From Virgisporangium aurantiacum (GTDB lineage: Bacteria; Actinomycetota; Actinomycetes; Mycobacteriales; Micromonosporaceae), in assembly GCF_016863635.1 (NCBI RefSeq), contig NZ_BOPG01000078.1:54865-118864 (forward strand): DNA of 64,000 nucleotides. Reading direction: 5' to 3'. This document shows, in pieces, positions 41,254 to 50,711 of the stretch. The notes under the pieces were generated by a model. It worked only from the letters and a program-made list of their open reading frames with translations, made no database searches and was not told where the DNA came from. How positions within the stretch are numbered: the stretch's first letter is position 1; each line of letters starts with the position of its first letter. A program made the position numbers and the translations under genes.

Positions 41254-42054
41254 CTATGGCTTGCGTGCCACCGCCCCGTAGGCGCCGACCGCCCGCGCGG
41301 AGCCAACGTCGGCGGGGTTCGGCCGCCACAGCGGAATCGAGACCAGACCCGGTTCGACCGGCTCCAAACCCTCGAAGCAGCGGCCGATCTGGTCGGGGGT
41401 GCGGTTGATGTACGCGACCGCGCCGGTCTCCTCGTAATCCTCGAGGGCCTCGTCGCCGGCCTTGTCCTCGGTACCGTCCCACAGCACCAGGTAGCTGCCG
41501 GAGGGGACCGCGGCCATCACCCGGGCCACAATCGATCGCACCTCATCGAAGGTGCGGACGTGGCCAAGGACCCCCATGAACATCACCGCGATCGGCTTGG
41601 TGAAATTCAGGACGTTCTTGGCGTCCGCGATAATCTGTTCCGGATTGTGGAAGTCACCGTCGACGTAGGCGGTGACGCCCTCGGCTGTCGTGTTGGTGAG
41701 CAACGCGCGGGCGTGCACCAGCACCATCGGATCGTTGTCCACGTACACAATGCGGGAGTGCGGGGCCGCCCGCTGGGCAACCTCATGGGTGTTTTCCATG
41801 GTCGGCAGCCCTGTGCCGATATCGAGGAACTGGCTAACGCCCGCGTCGGTGGCCAGGTAACTTACGGCACGGATCAGGAACCGCCGGGATTCCTTGGCAA
41901 TGGTGACGATGTCCGGGTACGTCGCGACAAAGGCGTCTCCCGCTTCGCGGTCCGCGGCAAAATTGTCCTTGCCGCCCATCCAGTAGTTCCAGATTCGTGC
42001 CGAATGCGGCACCGAAATGTCGAAATCGGGCTCCGGCGACGACGTATCGACCAT
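41254..42054 (-). CDS. DUF574-family SAM-dependent methyltransferase
   Basis: The protein (266 aa from the ATG at 42054, which has AAGGA nine bases upstream; an ATG nine bases further upstream is also possible) opens with 'SVPHSARIWNYWMGGKDNFA', the DUF574 hallmark, and has 'FLDIGTGLPTMENTHEVAQ' and 'RIVYVDNDPMVLVHARALL' for SAM binding. The family is very common in actinomycetes and its substrate is not known. It is separated by 46 bases from the DUF5753 regulator and likely co-transcribed with it. Confidence 0.88.
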   Translation of the reverse strand: MVDTSSPEPDFDISVPHSARIWNYWMGGKDNFAADREAGDAFVATYPDIVTIAKESRRFLIRAVSYLATDAGVSQFLDIGTGLPTMENTHEVAQRAAPHSRIVYVDNDPMVLVHARALLTNTTAEGVTAYVDGDFHNPEQIIADAKNVLNFTKPIAVMFMGVLGHVRTFDEVRSIVARVMAAVPSGSYLVLWDGTEDKAGDEALEDYEETGAVAYINRTPDQIGRCFEGLEPVEPGLVSIPLWRPNPADVGSARAVGAYGAVARKP

Positions 42055-42192
42055 GGGTGGCATTCCTTCCGCGGCAGCTGGCCCTCAGAACCGATCGATG
42101 TAGCCTAGCGTCCGCCTCAATCCTGCACGCAGCCACGACCGGACCGACCGTCGAACGGCAGCTACGCAGGCCGGTCGGCAGCCGGGCGCGAC

Positions 42193-42399
42193 GATGATCA
42201 TTGCGCGGCGGCGCTCGACGACTGGTTGCACGCACACCCCGAACGGACCCTACTCGAACTCCTCGTCACGACGAGCCGGGTGCACCACGGCCGGCTCGCC
42301 CCGGTGGTGGACGTCCTCGCCAGGCACCGGCCGAAGGTCCACCGCCTGGGTGCCGCTCAACCACCTGCTCGCCGGTGCGTTCGGGTGGCTCGGAGCTGA
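42193..42399 (+). pseudogene. possible coding remnant
   Basis: A frame without a convincing start reads 'DDWLHAHPERTLLELLVTTS' and 'HHGRLAPVVDVLARHRP' before a stop at 42399, with the composition of a real protein. It ends inside a strong hairpin. I do not recognise the family. It may be the scar of a lost gene. The rest of 42055-42562 shows no other gene. Confidence 0.3.
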
Positions 42400-42412
42400 G
42401 CCACCCGAACGC
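42377..42412. terminator. perfect 15-bp stem hairpin
   Basis: GCGTTCGGGTGGCTC and GAGCCACCCGAACGC pair perfectly around a six-base loop (GGAGCT). It lies 150 bases beyond the stop of the secreted-protein gene transcribed leftward from 44884, so it is probably its factor-independent terminator, though no T-run follows. Confidence 0.6.
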
Positions 42413-42562
42413 AATCGCTGGTCAGTCCCAGCCGGTGTGCGTCCTCGACAATGACCATCACCAAGGCGCCTGGCCGCCGTCGGGATCGCGGAACTCTGCG
42501 GCCCGGCCGCGTGAACGCGCGGATGGTGGGCGACCGACGCCGCCCACCATCCGCCGACGTGC

Positions 42563-44884
42563 TCAGGCGGGGAGTGTCACCGGGCAGACCTGGATCGATC
42601 CGCCGTCCACCGAACCGCGCAGGTTGTTCAACGCCGTCACGGACGCGTAGTTGGAGCGGAACGCCAGGCCGGTGCCGATCGTCAGCTCCGACCCGCCCGG
42701 CGGGGTGACGAAGGCGCTGTAGGTGTGCGCCGGCACGTCCACCGAGAACCGGATCCGGTACTTCTGTCCCGCCGTCCACGGGATCGTGGTGGCCGGGTAG
42801 GTGCCCGCGCTACGGGCCTCGATCCGGTTGTTCGCGGTGTTGAACCGCACCGTGGTCGCGGTCGAGAACGAGTTGGCCTCGTTCACCGGCGGGTTGGCGC
42901 CGATGCCCACACCGGTGTCCGCCACCGCCTCCGGGGTGGCGTCGACCACCACGTCGAAGCGGGTAGAGGACGCGAACGTGCGGTTGTAGACCGCGCTCGT
43001 GGTGGACGTTCCGCAGGTGGGTGCCGGATCGCCGCTGCCCGAGCCCATCGCCCACGAGAAGCTGCCGGAGTTCTTGAACCACCACGTGTACTTGCGCGGC
43101 GGGTTCACCCGGTAGGAGTCCAGGTTGCTGGCCGGCGCGTTCGGCCGGGTCCACGAGGTGATCACGTGCGACCACGAGGTGTACAGGTCGTTGCCGCACT
43201 GCTTCAGGGAGTTCTGCTTCGCCGTGTCGCCGTTGACGCCCGCGAAGTACGCGCCCCAGGCCACCACACCGGCGACGTCGGGCGTGTGCTCCATGTTGGC
43301 CCACGGGTCGAACTCGTCGGTGACGCCCAGCCCGTCGCGGGTGGCGAGGTAGTGCGGCAGGTACACCGGCGCGCCGCCGTTGTGCTCGGCCAGCGGGTTG
43401 TCGCCGTTGCGGATCGTCGACCAGTAGCTGCCCACACCGCACTCGTGGCTGGCCAGCCCGATCAGCAGGTTACGCACCTCGGGGTGCTCACTGACCAGGT
43501 AGAGCCGGGACGCGGCGTCGGCGAGGAGCGCGGTCATCCACGGTGACGTGATGGTCTGCTCCTCGTTCGGCGGAACGCCCTCGTGCGCCACCAGGCTGTG
43601 CCAGATGCCGCCGTCGACCGGCCCGCCGTCGAGCGGGTGCAGCTGGGCCTGCCGGAAGTCGTTGAGGATGACCAGCATCCGGTCCTTGTAGACCGCCTTG
43701 CCGGTGACCTCGTACGCGACGACGTTGGCGAGCAGCTTCAGCCCGATGTGCCGCTCGGTGTAGAAGGACGGGTTGACCTGGGTGTTGACGTCGTCGTAGA
43801 CCTTGGTCACGTCCTCGATCTGTGACAACGGCCGGGTGTCGCCGGTGAGCCAGTGCGTCATCGCCAGCGGCTCGTTGTAGGAGTACTTCTGGTCGTGCCA
43901 CGGTGCCGACGCGTCGGGGTTCTTGGGTTTGAAGCTGCCCACGCAGCGTCCGCCGTTGCAGTCGGCCGGGGTCCACAGCTGGGTGCGGTAGAACTCGGCG
44001 TTGCGGACCGCCTCCCGCAGGAAGCGCAGGTACCCGGTGCGCAGGTAGCCGATGTACATCACCTCGGCGCGGTCGTAGAGCCACGGCTCGTCAGAGGTCA
44101 GGAACGGGTTGGTGTTGCCGCCCTCCACCACCGGGCCGGTGAGCGGGTCGTCCTCGTTGAGGATCGTGTAGAAGAAATTGACCTGTGCCTGGTCCGATTC
44201 CTGGTACCCGGGGTACGAGGCCGCGACCTGGTTCGCCGGGATCCGGTTGGGCCCGATCGAGTCCACCATCGGGTCCATCGGTGCCTTCAGGCCGCCGGCG
44301 GCCAGCCAGGTCTTGGGGAACACCGCGTACACGTCGGGCTCGAACACGTTGTTCGCCGAGCCGAACGTCGGGCCGCCGGTGGCCGTCGTGCCGTCGGTCA
44401 CCCGGTGCCAGGCGGTGCGCGCGTCGACGAGCGTCGTCACGTTCGAGCCGCGCTGCTGCCCGCCCCAGGAGACCGTCACCGTCTCGAAGTTCGGGTAGGA
44501 GACGCCGAAGCTGAGGTTGATCTGCACCCGCGCGACGCGCACCGAGGTGCCGTCGAGCGCGGCGTTGGTGGTGTGCCGCCAGGGGGTCATCTGGTCGACG
44601 TAGGCGGGGATCTCGGTGCTCCCCCGGAGCACGCGGACGGTGTTGAGGGCCGACGGGGCCAGCGAACCGCGCGGCAGCGGTACGCCGAACGTCACCAGCT
44701 TCGGCTGACCGGTCGGCACGCCCTGGGTGGGATGCAGTTTGACCTGCACACTGCCGCTGGTCTGGGCGGGCGGGAAGAACGGGGCGGCCGCCGCGGCCGC
44801 CGGAGTGGGTATACCGGTCACGGTGACCAGCACGGCGATGGTCGTCCCTGCGGACAACCACCACCGGGGTCGGGTTCGGGCCAT
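42563..44884 (-). CDS. secreted RIFT-barrel/lyase-like protein
   Basis: The 773-aa protein has a signal peptide ('WWLSAGTTIAVLVTVTGIPT' then 'PAAAAAAP'), an N-terminal domain with 'KLVTFGVPLPRGSLAPSALN' and 'VRVLRGSTEIPAYVDQMTPW' typical of PcRGLX/YetA-like RIFT domains of rhamnogalacturonan lyases, a middle helical (alpha/alpha-toroid-like) region with 'RAEVMYIGYLRTGYLRFLRE', and a C-terminal beta-rich domain of about 150 residues. It is probably an extracellular polysaccharide-degrading enzyme, but the substrate cannot be named. GGAGG precedes the ATG at seven bases. It is divergent from the STAND-WD40 gene. Confidence 0.65.
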   Translation of the reverse strand: MARTRPRWWLSAGTTIAVLVTVTGIPTPAAAAAAPFFPPAQTSGSVQVKLHPTQGVPTGQPKLVTFGVPLPRGSLAPSALNTVRVLRGSTEIPAYVDQMTPWRHTTNAALDGTSVRVARVQINLSFGVSYPNFETVTVSWGGQQRGSNVTTLVDARTAWHRVTDGTTATGGPTFGSANNVFEPDVYAVFPKTWLAAGGLKAPMDPMVDSIGPNRIPANQVAASYPGYQESDQAQVNFFYTILNEDDPLTGPVVEGGNTNPFLTSDEPWLYDRAEVMYIGYLRTGYLRFLREAVRNAEFYRTQLWTPADCNGGRCVGSFKPKNPDASAPWHDQKYSYNEPLAMTHWLTGDTRPLSQIEDVTKVYDDVNTQVNPSFYTERHIGLKLLANVVAYEVTGKAVYKDRMLVILNDFRQAQLHPLDGGPVDGGIWHSLVAHEGVPPNEEQTITSPWMTALLADAASRLYLVSEHPEVRNLLIGLASHECGVGSYWSTIRNGDNPLAEHNGGAPVYLPHYLATRDGLGVTDEFDPWANMEHTPDVAGVVAWGAYFAGVNGDTAKQNSLKQCGNDLYTSWSHVITSWTRPNAPASNLDSYRVNPPRKYTWWFKNSGSFSWAMGSGSGDPAPTCGTSTTSAVYNRTFASSTRFDVVVDATPEAVADTGVGIGANPPVNEANSFSTATTVRFNTANNRIEARSAGTYPATTIPWTAGQKYRIRFSVDVPAHTYSAFVTPPGGSELTIGTGLAFRSNYASVTALNNLRGSVDGGSIQVCPVTLPA

Positions 44885-45132
44885 CAAATGCCTCCAGCTT
44901 CGGGTTATCGGATGCCCGGCGAGTGGCGCCCGGGTACGGCATGCCAGTAACCCGGGCCGCACCGGCCCAAGCGCACACCGGACAGACACCGGAACGGCGG
45001 CGTGTCCGCGCACCTGGCGGGGCCTGGCCCGGGTGGTGTCGGCCGGACACGACCGGACACTGCAACGGGGCTGCAACGGCGCGGCCGACACTGGAGCGCA
45101 CGGTGCGACGGGACGGCGGCGAGGAGCAGTCC

Positions 45133-48100
45133 GTGAATGGCGGGAGCGACGGACCGGTCGCCGATTTCTGCCGTTCGCTACGCCGCCTGCAGCAGAGCTC
45201 CGGGGTGGACCGGTCGACGCTGGCCCGGCGGCTGGGTTACAGCCGCTCGCAGCTCTACGCCATCCTGGACGGCCGGATCACCCGACCACCCGAGTGGAAG
45301 CGGCTGGTCGAGCCGCTGGTACGGGCCTGCGTCGGCAACGACGAGGTGATCGTCGCGCAGTGGCGCCGCCGGCACGGCATCGTCCGGGAGGTCTACACGC
45401 AGCTGCGCCTGCAGGATCCGCCCGCTCCGCACGACGGCGGTCCTGCCGCCGGCGACGACCGCGGCGCTGCCGGCGGAAACGATCACCGCCCCGCGGGGCC
45501 TCGGCCGTGCCCGTACCGCGGCATCGCCGCCTTCCAGGAACCGCACGCGGACGCCTTCTTCGGCCGCGAGGACCTGACCGCGCTCCTGGTCGACCAGGTA
45601 CGGCGCACGCCGCTGGTTCCGGTGGTGGGCCCGTCCGGAATCGGCAAGTCCTCGCTGGTCTTCGCCGGGGCGCTGCCGGTGCTGCGGCGCGCCGGGTGGC
45701 TCGTCGCGCACATGCGCCCGGCCGGCGGCCCCTCCCCGCTGCGTGCGCTGGCGGCCGGACTGCTGCCGATGCTGGATCCGGCCGAGCGGAACCGCCTCGC
45801 CGACGACCTGGTGCATGCCGGACTCGTCTCGGTGGCCGATCGCGTCATCGCGCGGCAGGCCGGCAACGGCCTGGTCCTGGTGGTCGACCAGTTCGAGGAG
45901 CTGTACACGCGGGAGCCGGCGAGCGTCCAGCAGTTCGTCGAGGTGATCGCCGGGCCGGCGACCGCCGCGCGCGACGGGCAGGCGTCCCCGGTCACGGTGG
46001 TGATCGCGGTGCGGGCGGACTTCGTCGGCCGGATGCTGGAGCACGCCGAGCTCGCCGGGCCGCTGCAGGCGGGCACGCTCATGGTCGGGCGGATGAGCCG
46101 GGACCAGCTCCGGCGCGTCATCGAGGGCCCGGTGCCCGAGCCGGTCCGGTACGAGCCCGGCCTGGTCGACCGGATCCTCGCCGACGTGGCCGGTGAGCCG
46201 GGCCACCTCGCGCTGCTGGAGTTCACACTGACGATGCTGTGGGACCGGCAGCACGACGACGTGCTCACCCACGCCGCGTACGAGGAACTGCACGGCGTGC
46301 GCGGCGCGCTCGCCCGCTACGCCGAGGACGTCTACGCGGCCGAGCCGCAGGCCACCCGGCCCGCGATGGCGCGCCTGTTCGGGCAGTTGGTGCGGCCGGG
46401 CGAGGGAACCCAGCCGACCCGCCGGATGGCCCGTCGCGAGGAGCTGGACGCGTCGCTGTGGCCGTTGGCGCAGCGGTTGGCGGCGGCGCGGCTGGTGGTC
46501 ACCGCCCGGGACGGCACCGGTACCGAGACCGTCGAACTGGCCCACGAGGCCCTGATCTCGGCCTGGCCGCGGCTGACCCGGTGGGTCGAGGCGGACACCG
46601 CCTTCCGGGTCTGGCAGGAACGCCTGCGGTCCACCCTCGCACAGTATGTGGACAACGGCCGCGACCACGGCGGTCTGCTGCGCGGTGTGCCGCTGGCGGA
46701 GGCGCAGCGGTGGCGGGCCGAACGCCCGGCCGACCTCAGTGCGGCCGAGCGTGACTTCATCCGCTCCAGCCTCGCCGTCCAGGGCCGTGCCGTGCGGCGG
46801 CTCCGGGCGTCCGTCGCCGGCCTGGTCGTGCTGCTCACCGTGGTCGGTGCGTTGGGGATCGGCGTCGACCACCAGCGCCGGTCGGCCGAGCGGCAGGAAC
46901 GTCTCGCCACGTCACGGGCGCTGGCGGCCCGGTCCGACGCCATGATCGACGCTCGGCCGGTCGAGTCGATCCTGCTTAGCCTCGAAGCGTTCGCCGAGGC
47001 CGACACGGCCGAGGCGCGGCGCAGTCTGCTGCGCCACGTCCTGCGGCACAGCGCCACGAAGGGCCTGCTGACCGGCCACGAGGGACGCGTCTCCGCCGTG
47101 GCGCTCAGCCCGGACGGGCGTACCGCGGCCAGTTCCAGCGTCGACCGCACCGTCCGGCTCTGGGACGTCACGACCGGCCGCGACCTGGGTACCCTCGCCG
47201 GCCACACCGGCACCGTGCGCGGCGTCGCGTTCCTACCGGACGGGTCGATCGTCGCCAGCGCCGGCGATGACCGCACCGTCCGGCTCTGGGACGTCACGAG
47301 CCGACGCGAACTTGCCGCCCTGTCCGGCCACACCGGTGCGGTCCGCGGCGTCGCGGTCAGCCCGGACGGGCGGCTCCTCGCCAGCGCCGGCGACGACGGC
47401 ACCGTCCGGCTCTGGGACGTCTCGAGCCGACGCGAACTCGCCGCCCTGCGCGGCCACACCGGTGCGGCGCGTGCCGTCGCCTTCAGCCCGGACGGCCGGC
47501 TGGTGGCCAGCGGCGGCTCCGATGCCACCGTCCGGCTGTGGGACGTGGCCGGCCGCCGCGCACTGGCCACGCTCTCCGGTCACCACGCCCTGGTGACCGG
47601 GGTGGCGTTCAGCCCGGACGGGCGCGGCCTGGTCAGCTCCAGCGGTGACCGCACCGCACGGCTGTGGGACGTCGCGACCGCCCTCCCGACCCTCACCCTG
47701 ACCGGACACACCGACCTGCTGACCGGCGCCGGGTTCAGCCCCGACGGCAGCACGGTGCTGACCGCGTCGGCCGATCAGACGGCCCGGCTCTGGGACGCGC
47801 GCTCCGGCCGGGCACTGACCACCCTGGCCGGGCACACCGGCTGGGTCACCGGTGCGGTGTTCGGCCCGGACGGACAGACGGTGGCGACCTCCAGCGACGA
47901 CCGGACGGTGCGGCTGTGGCGGATCGGATCCGATCCGTACGGCACCCTGGCCGGACATACCGCCGGCGTCACCGGGATCGCGTTCAGCCCCGACGGCCGC
48001 ACGATCGCCACCGCCGCCGACGACGGCACGCTGCGGCTGTGGGACGTGGCCGGCCGCCGTCAGATCGCCACGTTCGCCGGGCACACCGACGGGATCACCG

Positions 48101-48975
48101 ACGTGACGTTCAGCCCCGACGGGCGGACCATGGCCACCGTGGCGCTCGACCGCACCCTGCGGCTGTGGGACGTGGCCACCCGCCGCGAGATCGCCGCTCG
48201 CACCGGGCACACCGACACGATTTCGGCGGTGGCGTTCAGCCCGGACGGCCACCTGATCGCCACGGCCGGCGCCGACCGCTCCGTACGGCTGTGGAACGCC
48301 GCAGACGGGCACGAGATCGCGACCCTCTCAGGCCACACCGGTGCGATCGCCGCGCTGGCGTTCAGCCCGGACGGACGTCACCTCGCCACCGCCGGCGCCG
48401 ACCGCACGGCACGGCTGTGGGACGTGGCCGGTCACCGGCAACTGGCTGTGCTGGTCGGGCACACCGACGCGGTCTCCGCCGTGGCTTTCGGCCGCGACGG
48501 CCGCACGCTGGTGACCGGCAGCGAAGACGCGACCGCGCGACTGTGGAACGTGGCAACCCGACGCAGCGTCGCCGTCCTCGGCGGGCACACGGGATGGATC
48601 TGGGCCACCGCACTGGATCGCACCGACCGCACCCTGGCCACCGCCGCCGACGACGGCACCGTCCGGCTGTGGGATCTGCCCGCCCGCCAGGAGGTGGCCG
48701 TGCTCCCGGGTCACAGCACGACCCACCCGCACGTCGCGTGGAGCCCGGACGGTCGCACCCTCGCCGCGGCCGGTCCTGTCGCCTCCGTCGGCGACAAATC
48801 AGCTGCTGCCAGTACCAGCGTGCTGCTGTGGGACCTGGACGTCGCGTCGTGGCGCGCCCGCCTGTGCGCGCTTGCCGGGCGCAACCTGCGGAGCGCGGAG
48901 TGGAAGGAGTTCCTGCCGCAACGGCCGTACCGCCGTACCTGTTCCTCGCCCGCGCCCACCGCGACGCCGCGATAA
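45133..48975 (+). CDS. HTH - STAND ATPase - WD40 giant protein
   Basis: The 1280-aa protein begins at a GTG preceded by GAGGAG. Residues about 8-75 are an XRE-like HTH ('VDRSTLARRLGYSRSQLYAI'). Then 'PCPYRGIAAFQEPHADAFFG' introduces a STAND (nSTAND1) NTPase with the P-loop 'VVGPSGIGKSSLVFAGALPV' near residue 168. A membrane-helix-like stretch ('LRASVAGLVVLLTVVGALGI', near 557) follows, and the rest is 14 WD40 repeats, enough for two seven-bladed propellers. Such proteins are presumed signal-sensing scaffolds, some linked to phage defence or regulation. No effector enzyme is fused. The longer in-frame extension to 44923 lacks a ribosome binding site. Confidence 0.88.
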   Translation: MNGGSDGPVADFCRSLRRLQQSSGVDRSTLARRLGYSRSQLYAILDGRITRPPEWKRLVEPLVRACVGNDEVIVAQWRRRHGIVREVYTQLRLQDPPAPHDGGPAAGDDRGAAGGNDHRPAGPRPCPYRGIAAFQEPHADAFFGREDLTALLVDQVRRTPLVPVVGPSGIGKSSLVFAGALPVLRRAGWLVAHMRPAGGPSPLRALAAGLLPMLDPAERNRLADDLVHAGLVSVADRVIARQAGNGLVLVVDQFEELYTREPASVQQFVEVIAGPATAARDGQASPVTVVIAVRADFVGRMLEHAELAGPLQAGTLMVGRMSRDQLRRVIEGPVPEPVRYEPGLVDRILADVAGEPGHLALLEFTLTMLWDRQHDDVLTHAAYEELHGVRGALARYAEDVYAAEPQATRPAMARLFGQLVRPGEGTQPTRRMARREELDASLWPLAQRLAAARLVVTARDGTGTETVELAHEALISAWPRLTRWVEADTAFRVWQERLRSTLAQYVDNGRDHGGLLRGVPLAEAQRWRAERPADLSAAERDFIRSSLAVQGRAVRRLRASVAGLVVLLTVVGALGIGVDHQRRSAERQERLATSRALAARSDAMIDARPVESILLSLEAFAEADTAEARRSLLRHVLRHSATKGLLTGHEGRVSAVALSPDGRTAASSSVDRTVRLWDVTTGRDLGTLAGHTGTVRGVAFLPDGSIVASAGDDRTVRLWDVTSRRELAALSGHTGAVRGVAVSPDGRLLASAGDDGTVRLWDVSSRRELAALRGHTGAARAVAFSPDGRLVASGGSDATVRLWDVAGRRALATLSGHHALVTGVAFSPDGRGLVSSSGDRTARLWDVATALPTLTLTGHTDLLTGAGFSPDGSTVLTASADQTARLWDARSGRALTTLAGHTGWVTGAVFGPDGQTVATSSDDRTVRLWRIGSDPYGTLAGHTAGVTGIAFSPDGRTIATAADDGTLRLWDVAGRRQIATFAGHTDGITDVTFSPDGRTMATVALDRTLRLWDVATRREIAARTGHTDTISAVAFSPDGHLIATAGADRSVRLWNAADGHEIATLSGHTGAIAALAFSPDGRHLATAGADRTARLWDVAGHRQLAVLVGHTDAVSAVAFGRDGRTLVTGSEDATARLWNVATRRSVAVLGGHTGWIWATALDRTDRTLATAADDGTVRLWDLPARQEVAVLPGHSTTHPHVAWSPDGRTLAAAGPVASVGDKSAAASTSVLLWDLDVASWRARLCALAGRNLRSAEWKEFLPQRPYRRTCSSPAPTATPR
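47074..48834 (+). repeat. 14 tandem WD40 repeats (about 123-126 bp unit)
   Basis: Each unit follows G-H-T-x7-F-S-P-D-G-R-x-(I/V)-A-(T/S)-x5-D-x-T-(V/A/L)-R-L-W-D. Units 2-4 are the most alike at DNA level ('GTVRLWDVSSRREL' against 'RTVRLWDVTSRREL'), implying recent internal duplication. The last unit has an insertion rich in Ser/Ala before 'VLLWD'. Confidence 0.9.
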
Positions 48976-49164
48976 CGGGCCGCGCCTCAGCTCACCCGAT
49001 GGGTTCCAGATTCGCGATGCGCCGGCGAGCGGGCTTCACGTCCAGCGCGCCTATAATTCCCGCCGGGACGCTTCAAGCTCCACGCTGTGCCCGACGGACC
49101 ATCCAAGCGATACGGACGACCGAGCCGGGCAGACCGTGCCCGGTTGGCTAGGAAGGCCACCCAC

Positions 49165-49644
49165 ATGGCGCTGGGAAATTTGTTCGGCAGGCGAAAGGGA
49201 AAGAAGGCCACCGATTCCGGAGAACCTCACAGCACTCCGGCCGCGGCTCAGGTCGGCACGATCTCGCCGGAGACGACCGAGCTTGGACTGACCTTGCTCT
49301 TGGGCGACTCGCAGAGTGGACGGAGATGCTCGCCGGAGTACGTGACCGATCTGCGCAGACGGGTAGCGGGGCCGGCGATGTCAGAGCTGGACCAGCTCCT
49401 TGACCCGGCCTGGTTTCGCGAGCTGGTGAGGCTCAGTCCCGAAGAACAGGAGGGCCAGATCCGCGACCCTGCCTGGCGCCTCGGGTTTCCCAAGATCACC
49501 CTTAGCCTCGAAGGACCGACCATGAGTGTCCAACTCGTCGTCGTCAAGCTACCCGGATGGGAACTCCAGGCTATCGCCACCCAGGTTTACAACGTCTTTC
49601 ACAAGCACTGGAACCTGCAGATCGACCGCGATCAGCCAGCGTAA
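49165..49644 (+). CDS. hypothetical protein
   Basis: The 159-aa protein starts at an ATG preceded by AGGAAGG ('MALGNLFGRRKGKKATDSG'). It has a basic N-terminus, no membrane segment and a predicted alpha/beta remainder ('RLGFPKITLSLEGPTMSVQL', 'VVVKLPGWELQAIATQVYNV'). I do not recognise a family. A TATAAT hexamer at 49052-49057, about 110 bases upstream, may be its -10 element, but a good -35 is not visible. It stands alone between the WD40 gene and a convergent methyltransferase. Confidence 0.6.
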   Translation: MALGNLFGRRKGKKATDSGEPHSTPAAAQVGTISPETTELGLTLLLGDSQSGRRCSPEYVTDLRRRVAGPAMSELDQLLDPAWFRELVRLSPEEQEGQIRDPAWRLGFPKITLSLEGPTMSVQLVVVKLPGWELQAIATQVYNVFHKHWNLQIDRDQPA

Positions 49645-49655
49645 GTGTTCACGCG

Positions 49656-50705
49656 TCAGGCTGGTACGGCCTCGATCACGCTGAGGCCGTCGGCGGTGTT
49701 TGTGGCGGTGATCTGCCGCAGTTGCCAGCCGGCTTGGGAAAGCAGCGCCGCGAATTCCGCGCCGGTGCGTTCCCTGGCTCCGAGCAGCATGAGCATGTGC
49801 AGATCCATCCGAATGGCGGCCGGTTGCTCGCGTGCCCGTCGCGGCAGGACGGCGTCGACGAGCAGCAGTCGGCCGTCACTGGTCACGGCGCGGCGGCAGG
49901 CGGCCAGGATGCGCACGGCGTCGGCGTCGTCCCAGTCGTGAATGACCCGGCTCAGCAGATACGTGTCCGCCCCGGCGGGCACCGATGTGAAGAAGTCGCC
50001 GGCGATGAACTCGCAGCGGCCGGCCAGTCCGGCCGCCGACAGCCGCTGCCTGGCCTGATCGACGACCACCGCCCGGTCGAGCAGGACCGCCGACACGTGC
50101 GGCACGGCACGCAGGACCGCTGCCAGCAGGACTCCACGCCCGCCGCCGACGTCGACCAGTCGTCGCACCACCGCGAAGTCGTACGCGGCGACGACATGGT
50201 CGGCTTCGCGTTCGGCCCGCCAGGCCATCGAGTCCTGGAACGCCGCCGCGGTGTCGGGGTGCTCGTCGAGGTAGGTGAAGAACCGGGTGCCGTATGCGTG
50301 GTCGAACGCCGTACCACCGTGCAGCACGCAGTCCAGGAGACCGGCAGCGGCGCGGAAATACAGTTCGCCGCGCACGATCGCGGGGCCACGCAGCGAACCC
50401 GGACCGTCCCGCAGCAGGCTGCCGAGCTCGGTCAACGCGAACCGGCCCTGATCGTCCTCGGTCAGCACGTCTTCGGCCGCGAGACCGCGCAGCACCCGCG
50501 CGAGCGGGCCGGGGTCGACGCCCACGGCACGCGCCACGTCCTCGGCGGTCCTGGGACCTGACGCCAGAACGTCGGCGACACCGAGCCGCGCCGCAACATA
50601 CAACAGCTGGGTGGTCAGATATCCGTCCACCAACCGCGCCAGCCGCAACGGTGCCGCGTCCGGATCCGTGCTCGTCATCCCTGGACCCATCCCACCTTCG
50701 CTCAT
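49656..50705 (-). CDS. SAM-dependent O-methyltransferase (acetylserotonin OMT family)
   Basis: The protein (up to 349 aa) has the plant-like OMT layout: an N-terminal dimerisation helix bundle ('LARLVDGYLTTQLLYVAARL', 'GVADVLASGPRTAEDVARAV') and a SAM domain with 'RRLVDVGGGRGVLLAAVLRA', 'DRAVVVDQARQRL', 'FIAGDFFTSVPAGADTYLLS' and 'RVIHDWDDADAVRIL', where the His is the presumed catalytic base. Substrates of this family are usually phenolic secondary metabolites. The start could also be one of two ATGs within the next ten codons. No biosynthetic partner gene adjoins it. Confidence 0.85.
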   Translation of the reverse strand: MSEGGMGPGMTSTDPDAAPLRLARLVDGYLTTQLLYVAARLGVADVLASGPRTAEDVARAVGVDPGPLARVLRGLAAEDVLTEDDQGRFALTELGSLLRDGPGSLRGPAIVRGELYFRAAAGLLDCVLHGGTAFDHAYGTRFFTYLDEHPDTAAAFQDSMAWRAEREADHVVAAYDFAVVRRLVDVGGGRGVLLAAVLRAVPHVSAVLLDRAVVVDQARQRLSAAGLAGRCEFIAGDFFTSVPAGADTYLLSRVIHDWDDADAVRILAACRRAVTSDGRLLLVDAVLPRRAREQPAAIRMDLHMLMLLGARERTGAEFAALLSQAGWQLRQITATNTADGLSVIEAVPA

Positions 50706-50711
50706 GGAGGC

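Noticed and set aside
42563..45091. An upstream start for the secreted lyase-like protein
   Set aside because: The extension has no ribosome binding site and would bury the signal peptide; the ATG at 44884 has GGAGG.
49052..49057. TATAAT as a confident promoter
   Set aside because: No -35 element at 16-19 bases was found, so it is mentioned only as a possibility under the gene at 49165.
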